Source: Chalciporus piperatus
Lineage: Eukaryota > Basidiomycota > Agaricomycetes > Boletales > Boletaceae
NCBI GenBank assembly: GCA_038093975.1
Contig: JBBPTG010000055.1
Location: forward strand, 91,889 to 155,888
Direction of reading: 5' to 3'
DNA length: 64,000 nt
The notes under the pieces: model-generated
What the model was told of the DNA's origin: nothing
The model's input: only the letters and a program-made list of their open reading frames with translations
The model's database searches: none
In this document: piece by piece, positions 53,146 through 62,961 of the stretch
Numbering within the stretch: the first letter of the stretch is position 1
Layout: each line of letters begins with the position of its first letter
Position numbers and translations under genes: made by a program

Positions 53146-54006
53146 AACCACTCGTAAATACATTGTATTAGATACACAAATATATATTTGTCTGAACATA
53201 ACCTATGGAATTTCTGGATATTGGCCTGATGGGGCCTCATAGATAATTGAATATGGGATTTCTCGAGCACTGGTGTTACTTGGCTTCTGGCATAATTGAC
53301 TTCTTGAACACTTGAGTTTCTGGATTCCTGAGTGACTAGGTTTCTGAGCCCAATGGTATACTGGCTGACTGGCTGACTGGCTGACTGTCATACTGAGTAA
53401 CTAGGCTACTGGAATCACTTGTCAACTGGGCTACTAGATAACTGGATTATTAGATTACTGAATTACTGAATTACTGGAGCACTGAATTCACTTGCCAACT
53501 GAACTACTGGACCATTGAGTGACTGGATTACTGGACTACTGGACTACTGGAATCACTTGTCAATTGGGCTACTAGGCTACTGGATTACTGAATAACTGGG
53601 CTACTGGGTTACTGATATTACTGGATGACTGGATGGCTGGATGACTGGGTTACTGGTATTACTGGATGACTGGATGGCTGGATGACTGGAGCACTGCCAC
53701 ACTAAACTGACTGGGTGACTGGACCACTGGACTACTGAGTGACTGAGATGACTGAATGATTGGAGCACTTGGCCACTGGGCCACTGGGACTATTGAAATG
53801 ACTTGGTGACTGGATGACTGGATGGCTGAGACTACTGAGGTTACTGGACCACTGACTCACTGGACTACTGGATGACTGAGACTATTGGATGACTGGAACA
53901 CTTGATTACTGGATGACTGAGACTACTGGAGGCCTGGGGCACTTGGCTACTGGCTCACTTGTCTGACTGGCTCCAGTCAGACAAGTAAGCTCCAGTCTTG
54001 CTGATG
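52929..54006 (-). repeat. Right inverted arm
   Basis: Reverse complement of the left arm: ATPase fragment, AT-rich block (about 53155-53195), CTGGACTACTGG-type tandem repeats to about 53950, the 28-bp hairpin at 53958-53985, and the tip ending at 54006. It has a local expansion (GGCTGACT three times near 53360) absent from the left arm. Confidence 0.85.
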
Positions 54007-54804
54007 CTCCCTAGTTGGTCAATGAGGGAGTCTTGCAATTTGCGAGTAAACTACAGAGAGTCGTGCGTAACTAGAGTTGTGGCTAACTTGGAAGAGTTGT
54101 AGCAGGCTCAATATAGTTGTGCGAGGCTCGAAAGATATGCAAATTGTCTAGAAACAAAAGAGAAAAAAGGCTTGCTCTGGAGCAAGGGCTATGAGGACTA
54201 AGAGAAAAGAGAGAAAGGAAAAGAAAATATATCTCAGGGCTCACCATACACGACAAACGAGCATCCATTCAACATCCGTTCGAGACGTCTTGGGGTCTGC
54301 GCAAGCACTAGCCCTCTGACTGTAGACACCACGCAGGTTCTTGTGATCACCTGTAACGTCACAATTCGCCTTTTGGCTTTTCAATTCTTTTGGGCCAGCC
54401 TTTAGTGCCCCGTTTCTGTTATCCTCCGTACTATAGTATTTTGTTCGAAGACCGGATTGGGATCGTGCCCAATTGCGAAGGACAACAAGGGAAAAGCGCG
54501 TCGCCGCCCCCTTGGCTGAGTCATACGTAGCAACGTAAGCCGGCAGCACCGCCGAGGTACAAAAGTAGAAAACAATAAATAAATAGTATATTGTATTATG
54601 ATAGCTGTCGCTGCTGCTCGAAGATAGAAGTTCGAGAGTAGTATATGTGCAAAATCCAAACAGATCTTGGGAAACTTCCTCAGAAGGTCTGCAAAGATTC
54701 CGATAAGCGTCGCAGATATTATCTCCGCTCCAAAAAATATTTCCTTCGACCTCGTGTCTGTCAACCCCAGAGAACCTTTGGAAGATAGGGTTCAGTAAGG
54801 TTAT
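54007..54804. other. Region between the foldback element and element B gag
   Basis: No LTR is found here, so element B has lost its 5' LTR, or the leader was replaced. AT-rich in part (54560-54610). Short minus-strand open frames (54241-54549, 54402-54764) are not recognisable and probably spurious. Confidence 0.5.
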
Positions 54805-56154
54805 ATGTCAGCAGAATTACTAGATCAGGAACCACAAGCTCAAGGTTACAGATCTCCCCCACGTCACTTTCCATCATCCTCTGAAAGTTCTCACCCACCT
54901 ACTCCCCGTCCCGAATCTCCGATGGAAGACCCACGTGATCCCATCGTTGCCCTCACCGCCGCTCTGAAGGCGCTCATTTCAGACAATTCGGACTCCGTGT
55001 CCAAAAAGGTTGCCGACCCTGGGAAATGGGATGGTGACCGCACCAAGTTCCGTTTGTGGTGGGCGCAGGTTAATGCCTGGCAGTCTGTCCACACGTGGAA
55101 AAACAACAAGGTTCTATGTCTCGCCGTACTCTCATGGTTAGAAGGAAAAGCGGCTGGGTTCGCCCAGATGACAATAGAAAAATGGTCTCGATACGAGCTA
55201 CTACCACCGCCGCCAGTGGAAGTAAAAGAAGGCGAAGAACCGGCACTAGAACCTGTTCGGGAACCATTGGGACTAAAAGCATGGCCCACTTGGACGATAT
55301 TTTCACATCTCCTCAAATCACATTTCCAAATTGACGTTCTCGCTCATGAGAGTCTTAGGAAATTGGAAGCATTGAAGCAGGCTGGGAAACCTGTGGATAT
55401 CTTCCTTTGGGAGTTTGAATTGTTGAAAGCGGAATCGGAGATAGAAGATGCTCACGCCAAAGAGCTTCTGAAAAAGGCAATAGATTACAAGATCTATTAT
55501 CAGGCACAAATCAACACCACTGTTGATGAGCAGAACCTTACCAACACGATCGACACCTACCAAAAGCTAGGTCGTACTTTCGAACGTATCGTTGTAGAAC
55601 GTGGTGCACCAGTTCGTCAGGCACCCGTTCCTGCTCCTAGGCCTTCATCTTCATATCCATATCTTCCCCCTCATTACCCAATTGCATCGCGCCCGCTCCC
55701 ACGTCCCCCCGCTCCGTATGCGGCCCCCTGTTTCACTCCCACAGGCACACAGCCTGGTCGTGGAGCCCCGATGGATCTGTCGGCACAGCAAATGCCAAGA
55801 CCGCCGGTTCGCGGCAATTGTTTCAATTGTGATCAGCCTGGTCACTTTTCTAATGTCTGCCCGAAACCGCGCCGTCCCCGACAGAGACAAGTGGTTATGT
55901 GGGATCCTTACTCTCAACAATATGTTGAAACTTCCCTGCCGTTTGACAACCGGCAGATGCCCTTCGCAGGTACCATCCCTGCACCCTACCCTCCCCAATC
56001 TTCCCCCTACCCCGCTGGCCCGTCCACCAGCACAAGTTACATGTCGCATCAAGCGGCATATACCAACCAAGAAGCGGAAGCATACTGGCGCGACCGTATT
56101 GAGACAGAAGCTAAGGCACAGGCAGCCGAGGCTTTAAAAGGAAACAGCCGATGA
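54805..56154 (+). CDS. gag: Element B Gag
   Basis: 449 residues. A Pro/Ser-rich N-terminus is followed by a capsid-like region (KKVADPGKWDGDRTKFRLWW, WPTWTIFSHLLKSHFQIDV) and a Pro-rich linker. One classical zinc knuckle CFNCDQPGHFSNVC (C-x2-C-x4-H-x4-C) precedes a basic patch and a low-complexity tail. The stop TGA overlaps the next ATG (ATGA at 56151-56154), putting protease in the -1 frame. Confidence 0.9.
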   Translation: MSAELLDQEPQAQGYRSPPRHFPSSSESSHPPTPRPESPMEDPRDPIVALTAALKALISDNSDSVSKKVADPGKWDGDRTKFRLWWAQVNAWQSVHTWKNNKVLCLAVLSWLEGKAAGFAQMTIEKWSRYELLPPPPVEVKEGEEPALEPVREPLGLKAWPTWTIFSHLLKSHFQIDVLAHESLRKLEALKQAGKPVDIFLWEFELLKAESEIEDAHAKELLKKAIDYKIYYQAQINTTVDEQNLTNTIDTYQKLGRTFERIVVERGAPVRQAPVPAPRPSSSYPYLPPHYPIASRPLPRPPAPYAAPCFTPTGTQPGRGAPMDLSAQQMPRPPVRGNCFNCDQPGHFSNVCPKPRRPRQRQVVMWDPYSQQYVETSLPFDNRQMPFAGTIPAPYPPQSSPYPAGPSTSTSYMSHQAAYTNQEAEAYWRDRIETEAKAQAAEALKGNSR

Positions 56155-56804
56155 GAGAAATGGGTTCTCAAAGGCACGGACTTAGTTTACCAAAGGGTTG
56201 TATTAGTACCGGGCCTCATGTTTCGTTTGATAATACATTTTCTTCTTCTTCTGAAAGGGCGTCCCTTAGTGGCGTGGCGACAGAAGTAAAACAATTCGTG
56301 CTTAATTTCCTTAAGGTAAATTATTCGAAAAAAGAAATCCCATCAAAAATACATGTAAGGAATCAGAATCGGAAAAACGAGCTGGATCTCGCTATCACTA
56401 TTATGTACGACAAAGGGGAGCAATGGAAGAAAATGGAGTTTGCCGCTCTATTAGATTCCGGCGCAACCGAAACTTTTATAGATAAATCGTTCTGTGAGCG
56501 ACATGGTTTGACACTGGAAGAACTTCCTTTTCCTATTCCAGTGTACAACACCAACGGCTCAGAGGGAGCGATAGGCGGTGTCACTCACAAGGTTTCGCTT
56601 GTTTTGGGACATAATGGACATTTTGAGCATATGGACGCTTTTGTTTCTGTACTTGGCACTCATCACATGATCATCGGCTATGATTGGCTTGAGAGGCACA
56701 ACCCTGAAATCGATTGGGTGGCCAAACGAGTACGATTCACACGCTGTACGGATCAGTGCAAAGTAGTCAACTATCATTTGAATCGTTCTTTTTCTATTCG
56801 CTGA
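56151..56804 (+). CDS. Element B protease region (start of Pol, ends at a premature TGA)
   Basis: 217 residues. Retropepsin-like active site FAALLDSGATETFIDK with downstream VPVYNTNGSEGA-like flap (here PIPVYNTNGSEGAIGGVTHK) and MIIGYDWLERHNPEIDW. The TGA at 56802-56804 interrupts a frame that is otherwise open straight into RT. Confidence 0.88.
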   Translation: MREMGSQRHGLSLPKGCISTGPHVSFDNTFSSSSERASLSGVATEVKQFVLNFLKVNYSKKEIPSKIHVRNQNRKNELDLAITIMYDKGEQWKKMEFAALLDSGATETFIDKSFCERHGLTLEELPFPIPVYNTNGSEGAIGGVTHKVSLVLGHNGHFEHMDAFVSVLGTHHMIIGYDWLERHNPEIDWVAKRVRFTRCTDQCKVVNYHLNRSFSIR

Positions 56805-58994
56805 GTCTTTGAGGCGGGGCTCACCAAGAAAGTCCCAGTAGAGCTCCACAAATACTTAGACGTCTTCTCAGAGCAAGAGAGTGAGCGTATGCCTACCCGA
56901 AAGGCGTGGGACCACGCAATAGATCTCAAGCCTGATTTCGTTCCAAAGAAGGGTCGGGTGATTCCGATGTCCGAACAGGAACTCGATGACGTCAAAAAGT
57001 TCATCAATAGGGAGTTATCGAAAGGATATCTTCGTCCGTCGAAATCCCCTCAGACATCTCCTGTTTTCTTTATTCCAAAAAAGGACGGTAAAAAAAGATT
57101 AGTTATGGACTATTGTTACGTAAATGAGGGAACTGTCAAAAACGCTTACCCTCTTCCCCTCATTTCCGGACTTATTGACCAGCTCAAAGGAGCTGATATG
57201 TTTACTAAAATGGACCTTCGTTGGGGCTATAATAATGTTAGAATAAAAGAAGGCGACGAATGGAAAGCGGCTTTCGTTACTCCATTCGGCGCTTACGAAC
57301 CAGTTGTCATGTACTTCGGACTTACGAACTCTCCCCCCACATTGCAACAAATGATGAACGATCTATTTAGCGATCTTCATGGGGTTCTCATTATTTATAT
57401 CGACGATCTCATGATCTTTACGTTCGGAAAAACTAGAGCAGAGCACTTAGAAATAGTCAAAACCGTATTGCAACGTCTCAGAGAGAACGATCTTTACGTA
57501 AAACCAGAAAAGTGTAGCTTCGCTGTAGATTCCGTGGACTTTCTGGGAATGGTTATCTCCCAGAAAGGCGTAGAAATGGACAATTCGAAGGTGCAGGCTA
57601 TTCTGGATTGGCCGGCGCCAACTCGGTTGAAGGGTGTTCAGTCCTTTTTAGGATTGGCTAACTTCTATCGACGCTTCATTCAGGGCTTTGCTGACATTGC
57701 TCGTCCCTTGAATGACCTCACCAAAAAGGACACACCATACCGGTGGGGACCAGAGCAACAGCAAGCTTTTGATAAGCTGAAGCAGCAATTTACTACCGCT
57801 CCGCTTTTGGCATATCCTGACCGCTCTAAAGAAGTCAGAGTAAAGGATATATCTATAGACTTTACCACAGGTTTTGCCAAATCACGTGGCTTTGATGCTA
57901 TTTGTGTAATTTTAGATCACTTCTCTAAAGAAGTCGAGTTTATCGCTTGTAAAAAGACAATTTCTTCGAAAGAATTAGCTATTCTATTTAGAGACAATGT
58001 TTGGTGTAGACACGGACTTCCCTCTTCGATTGTTTCAGATCGAGGACCGCAATTCGCATCGGAGTTTACTTCGCAGCTTTGCACCCTTCTAGGAATAGAA
58101 CAGAAGCTGTCAACCGCTTATCACCCCCAAACCGATGGCCAAACGGAGCGTATGAACCGAGAACTCCAGCAGTATCTCCGCGCTTACGTGGCTAAACGTC
58201 AAACGGAATGGGCTGATTGGTTGAAGATAGCGCAGTTCCATCACAATTCCTCCCTATCCACTGCCACCGGAACGATTCCCTTCGCTATAACAAAAAACTA
58301 CTTCCCACGCATGGGATTCGAAGGCGATTCATCTCCGGCTGGTACATTCTTAGAGAAATGTGGAAAGGCACACAAAGAAGTAGAGCAGGCGTTAGAAGAA
58401 ACTCAGAACCGGATGAAAGAGCAAGCGGACAAGCATCGGTCCGAAGCTCCAGATTATCAAATCGGAGATTTTGTTATGTTATCCACGGACAACCTCAAAT
58501 TACCTTATCCCTCCAAAAAGATGACGCAAAATTGGATCGGACCTTATCAGATCACGAAGGTCCTTCCCAATGCAGTCACACTAGACTTGCCCAATTCAAT
58601 GCATATCCATCCCACGGTTAATGTCAAACGGGTCAAACCGGCTCGAGAACCGTTGGAAGGGCAACCGGTCCGTCTTCCGGATCCGGTAGTAGTCAACCAA
58701 GAAGGAGAAGAAGAATACGAGGTGGATTACGTAGTGAAGTCTCAGGTTAAACAAGGACAGTTAGAGTACCTGGTTCATTGGAAAGGCTGGGACATATCGG
58801 ACCGTACATGGGAAAAGGCAGCACATTTGTCAAATGCACCCGAAGCTGTCAAAGCTTTTCACAAAAAGCACCCGTCTGCCCCACGCCGAATCAACATGAC
58901 CATGGGAAATTTCTCTGCCTTGTTCCAAAAGTACGAAAATCTGACAGAGGTTCCTGAGCGCAGGTTGCCAAATCGCCTGGAATGCGATTCCTAG
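56805..58994 (+). pseudogene. pol: Element B Pol: RT, integrase core and chromodomain with internal in-frame deletion
   Basis: The frame continues from the protease stop (VFEAGLTKKVPVELHKYLDV); the first ATG is at 56889. RT motifs FTKMDLRWGYNNVRIKEGDE and IIYIDDLMIF are present. After YPDRSKEVRV the sequence jumps to KDISIDFTTGFAKSRGFDA (about 57843), so RNase H and the integrase HHCC domain are gone without a frame change. The integrase core (VSDRGPQF, TDGQTERMN) and chromodomain (YEVDYVVKSQ, LVHWKGWDISDRTWEKAA) follow, ending RLPNRLECDS. It cannot be autonomous. Confidence 0.92.
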
Positions 58995-59005
58995 AGAGGG
59001 GATAG

Positions 59006-59457
59006 TGTTATAGTATTTAAAAACTTTTCAAACTTTTGCCTACTACGGTATTCGAACTCTGGACTTTGTCTACAACTTAGGGGTCAAGCCAGATTCATCT
59101 TAATCTGCTCCGGTAGTCCCTGTAGCATTACATAATCTATTACATAATCAGGTCACGTGATAAAGGTCCAGACTTAGATGAGTCAGCAATGATGTCATGG
59201 CCTAGACCCTAATCCGTACCTGGTACCTTTTCTTATCGTCGTCCTGTTACCTTATCTATCTTTCCCTTTATGATTTCCTTATTCAGCTGTTGGTCTGTGC
59301 GCACTTCTCAATAGTATATAAGTAGCCCTGTACTTATCACAGACCCCAGTCTAATCCATTTGTTGCTTCACTGCAATTAAGCTTTAGTACTCAGCATATC
59401 CTTCGCAAGGCTTAGTGTTGCCTTCAGTCCCCGCTGTGTTGTGACCCAGTCATAACA
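59006..59457 (+). repeat. 3' LTR of element B copy 1
   Basis: 452 bp, TGTTATAG...CATAACA with inverted ends TGTTAT/ATAACA, preceded by purine tract AGAGAGGGGATAG. A TATATAAG box lies near 59316. Homologous LTRs lie at 60694-61144 (inverted) and 63662 onward. Confidence 0.92.
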
Positions 59458-59894
59458 GAAGTGAGCCAAAGCTCCAGCGCATGAAAGAAACTGCGGTCAC
59501 GAGATGTAAGGTAGAGATGAAAAATGTGAACTGGGTCAATGTCGTTGTTAAGTGCTTTGACGAGCATGAGATTTCCATGACCCATTCACGCAGTTTTGTG
59601 AGTGGGTAGCTCGAAAGAGTACAAATTGGATGTGACCTGGACCGAATGGCGCATCACAATTTTTCTGAAGGACTGTAAATTGGTTGCGTCGGGCCATACC
59701 AACTCACTAGATGCATGAGGGCATGGTAACCGGTCACGAGTAGCGTGCAGAAGAGAAGATTGTCATGAGGGGAGTGCGGAGATAGGAAACGACATACACG
59801 TTGTACGTCTTCAGAGCTAAGGGGAGATTTTCTGGTGGGTGTCCGGCGTGCTCGTCATAGGCACCCTGCTAAAGTCCGTTTGACGACTGGATGG
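59458..59894. other. Sequence between LTR B and LTR C remnant
   Basis: About 440 bp of non-repetitive sequence with no open frame I can assign. It may be old host DNA or the degraded interior of another element. Confidence 0.4.
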
Positions 59895-60285
59895 TGTGAC
59901 ACTTGTACCGGGTAGGTCAAAGCGTAGACGCAAAAGCCTAGTCAAAGACAAGGGTTTCAAGTGTAGCCTAACGATTGGATGTCCATGTTAAGGCCTAGCG
60001 TCCGTTCAAGAGTGAGACGGTGACTCTCAGAGGGTTCAAGGGGAACGAGGAGTAACGAGATTAGATTGCGTAGATCTAACTTAAGGTTACAGGAGGAAAC
60101 TCGAGGGTTTATATAGACAAGGGAACAAGTTAAGGGTAGGCATAGAAGGAGTCGGAATAGGTAAGAATGAGCGATGACGAATAAGAATGAGCTATGACTA
60201 ATAAGAATGAGCTATGACAAATAAGAATGAGTCATGCTCAGTAAGCGTATGAGTCAGCGATGACGAAGTATAGAAGGTGAAGCAT
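59895..60285 (+). repeat. Truncated LTR of family C
   Basis: Closely similar to 62491-62870 (shared TAGCCTAACGAT..GGATGTCCA and GGAAACTCGAGGGTTTATAT blocks). It starts TGTGACACTTG (mutated TGTTACG end) and loses homology at about 60280. It contains about four copies of an 18-19-bp repeat AATAAGAATGAGCTATGAC (60160-60240), fewer in the other copy. Confidence 0.8.
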
Positions 60286-60693
60286 CAGGAAAAACCAACT
60301 TTGCTCTCACAGCTATAATAGTTCTATAGAGTACTATAATTGCATTTATATTGCTTAGAGGAAAAAGTGACAAGTCCCCTCTATGGAGCACTCTATAGTG
60401 CCCTCCAAAACTCCCATAGCTTTTATAATACTCTATAGACTCCAAAAGAATCAACAGCTATTGAGCTCTATAATAGCTTTTGTAATACTATATAGACAGT
60501 ACTAATTTGGCAGCAATTTACTGCCCTTCTTTCAGTTTCACTTCACACCAGTCAAAGATAGATAGCAAAAAATCACATGTATTAGGAAGTCTATCTACTA
60601 CATGTTGTATACTAATCTATCACTACAATGTGGTGGGGATGGGGCTGAGGTGATACATCTGAGTCAATGGTCACTGGGTTGATTGGTGAGTAG
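60286..60693. other. AT-rich unassigned segment
   Basis: About 400 bp rich in CTATAG/CTATA words (for example CTCTATAGTGCCC, ACTCTATAGACTCC), clearly different in composition from the flanks. It lies between the broken LTR C and the inverted LTR B. No coding sequence. It may be a small non-autonomous element or a mutated relic. Confidence 0.5.
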
Positions 60694-61144
60694 TGTTATG
60701 ATTGCTCACAACACGGCGGGGACTTAGGTACACTAGACCTTGCGAAAGACTAAGCTGTGTACTAAAGCTTAATGATGGTGAAGTCACAAATGGATTAGAC
60801 TGGGGTCTGTGATAAGTACAGGGCTACTTATATACTTTTGAGAAATGCACACAGACCAACAGCCAAATAAGGAAATCACAAAGGAAAAGATAGATAAGGT
60901 AAATGGAACAATGATAAGAAAAGGTACCAGGCATGGATTAGGGTCTAGGCCATGACATCATTGCTGACTCATCTAAGTCTGGACCTTTGTCACGTGACCT
61001 GATTATATAATAGTTTACGTAATGCTACAGGGACTACCGGAGCGGATAAAGATGAATCTGGCTTGACCCCTAACTTGTAGACAAAGTCCAGTGTTCGAAT
61101 ACCGTTGTAGGCAAAAGTTTGGAAAGTTTTTAAATACTATAACA
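60694..61144 (-). repeat. LTR of element B copy 2 (3' LTR in minus orientation)
   Basis: 451 bp, reverse complement of 59006-59457 with scattered differences. The CTATAACA end abuts the purine tract CTATCCCCTCTCTAG complement. Confidence 0.92.
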
Positions 61145-61155
61145 CTATCCCCTCT

Positions 61156-62490
61156 CTAGGAAGCACATTCCAGGCGATTCGGCAATTTCCGCATAGGAAC
61201 CTCTGTCAGATGTTCGTATTTCTGAAACAAGGCAGAGAAATTTCCCATGGTCATGTTGATTCGGCGTGGGGCAGACGGGTGCTTTTTGTGAAAAGCTTTG
61301 ACAGCTTCGGGTGCATTTGACAAATGCGCTGCCTTTTCCCATGTACGGTCCGATATGTCCCAGCCTTTCCAATGAACCAGGTACTCTAACTGTCCTTGTT
61401 TAACCTGAGACTTCACTACGTAATCCACCTCGTACTCTTCTTCTCCTTCTTGGTTGACTATCACCGGATCCGGAAGACGGACCAGTTGCCCTTCCAACGG
61501 TTCTCGAGCCGGTTTGACTCGTTTGACGTTAACCGTGGGATGAATATGCATGGTATTGGGCAAATCAAGTGTGACTGCATTGGGAAGAACCTTTGTGATC
61601 TGATAAGGTCCAATCCAGTTTTGCGTCATCTTTTTAGAAGAATAAGGTAATTTGAGGTTGTCCGTGGATAACATAATGAAATCTCCGATTTGATAATCTG
61701 GAGCTTCGGACCAATGTTTGTCCGCTTGCTCTTTCATCCGGTTCTAAGTTTCTTCTAGCGCCTGCTCTACTTCTTTGTGTGCCTTTCCACATTTCTCTAA
61801 AAATGCACCAGCCGGAGATGAATCGCCTTCGAATCCCATGCGTGGGAAGTGGTTTTTTGTGATAGCGAAGGAGATTGTTCCGGTAGCAGTGGAAAGGGAG
61901 GAATTGTGATGGAACTGCGCTATCTTCAACCAATCAGCCCATTCCGTTTGACGTTTAGCCACGTAAGCACGGAGATACTGCTGGAGTTCTCGGTTCATAC
62001 GCTCCGTTTGGCCATCGGTTTGGGAATGATAAGCGGTTGATAGCTTTTGTTCTATTCCTAGAAGGGTGCAAAGCTGCGAAGTGAACTCCGATGTAAATTG
62101 CGGTCCTCGATCTGAAACAATTGAAGAGGGAAGTCCGTGTCTACACCAAACATTGTCTCTAAATAGAATAGCTAGTTCTTTCGAAGAAATTGTCTTTTGA
62201 CAAGGTATGAACTCGACTTCTTTAGAGAAGTGATCTAAAATTACACAAATAGCATCAAAGCCACGTGATTTGGCGAAACCCGTGGTAAAGTCTATAGATA
62301 TATCCTTCCATGGTTCTTTCGGAACGGGAAGGGGAATTAATTTGCCAGCTTGTGCAGTTGACTTTCCCTTCGTGAGGGCACACGTCTGACAATGTTCTAC
62401 GTAAGTTTTAACGTCTTTTGTGACACCAGGCCATGAGAAGTAGCGAGTAACCAAATGTAAAGTACGTCCTTGGCCACTGTGGCTGCCAAT
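61156..62490 (-). pseudogene. Element B copy 2 pol fragment: integrase and chromodomain
   Basis: From 62490 leftward: the end of the HHCC domain (SHSGQGRTLHLVTRYFSWPG, VEHCQTCALTKGKSTAQAGK), the core with DISIDFTTGFAKSRGFDAIC, VSDRGPQFTSEF and TDGQTERMN, then a stop (TAG, near 61741) just after the codons for ALEET. The remaining tail with chromodomain YEVDYVVKSQ and LVHWKGWDISDRTWE follows, ending at 61156. It is nearly identical to copy 1 where both exist. Confidence 0.9.
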
Positions 62491-62961
62491 TGTTACGCTT
62501 GTACTGGGTAGGTTGAAGCGTAGACACAAAAGCCTAGTCAAAGACAAGGGTTTCAAAGGTAGCCTAACGATGGGATGTCCACGTTAAGGCCTAGCGTCCG
62601 TTCAAGAGTGGGACGGTGACTCTCAGAGGGTTCAAGGGAAGCGAGGAGTAACCAGGCTAGATTGTGCAGGTCTAAGTTAGGGTTACAGGAGGAAACTCGA
62701 GGGTTTATATAAGTGAAGAAACGGGTTAAGGGCAGGCATAGAACAAGTCAGAATATGTAAGAACAAGTCATGACGAATAGGAATGAGTCATGCTCGGTAA
62801 GCATATGAGTCAGCGATGACGAAGCGTGGAAGGTGAAAGAACATTAAGGAATGTTCGCTGACTAAAGCAAGGTAAGAAATGGGAGGCCTAGGCAGGACTC
62901 GAACCAGTGACTAGGACTTAGTACAAGGTAATGGGGAAGGAAAGAATGAGTGATCGTAACA
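62491..62961 (-). repeat. LTR of element C (3' LTR in minus orientation)
   Basis: 471 bp with inverted ends TGTTACG/CGTAACA. On the minus strand it is preceded by a purine tract ACGGGGGTAA, so the interior of element C lies to its right. It contains short repeats of GAATGAGTCATG type. Confidence 0.85.

Larger units (their letters stand above)
42861..54006. mobile_element. Foldback-like element with about 1.1-kb inverted arms, containing nested LTR element A
   Basis: The left arm (42861-43970) and right arm (52929-54006) are reverse complements of each other over about 1.1 kb, with scattered differences. The outer tips read CATCAGCAAGACT (left) and its complement (right). Most of each arm is a short CAGT-phased tandem repeat. 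Both arms also share an AT-rich block with ATACAAATATATATTT-like sequence and a piece of a plasma-membrane H+-ATPase gene. Long inverted arms made of short tandem repeats are the hallmark of foldback elements. No transposase was found, and no target duplication is evident at the tips. Confidence 0.7.
54805..59457 (+). mobile_element. LTR retrotransposon B copy 1, Ty3/gypsy chromovirus, 5'-truncated and defective
   Basis: Gag, protease, RT, integrase core, chromodomain and a 3' LTR (59006-59457) are present in order. The 5' LTR, RNase H and integrase zinc domain are missing, and one stop codon splits protease from RT. Confidence 0.92.
60694..62490 (-). mobile_element. LTR retrotransposon B copy 2, inverted and broken
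   Basis: Minus-strand copy with LTR (60694-61144), chromodomain and integrase, cut at 62490 by the insertion of element C. It still carries integrase sequence that copy 1 has lost. Confidence 0.9.

Noticed and set aside
42861..54006. Giant transposon (Starship or Helitron) interpretation of the 11-kb block
   Set aside because: No tyrosine recombinase, RepHel helicase or cargo genes are present. The coding capacity is a nested LTR element only.
54241..54764. Two overlapping minus-strand open frames before element B
   Set aside because: Unrecognisable, overlapping each other in different frames, and in a region expected to be retroelement leader or filler.
62880..62925. tRNA-like T-arm (GGACTCGAACC) inside LTR C
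   Set aside because: Only a B-box-like word is present. No acceptor, D or anticodon stems can be drawn around it.
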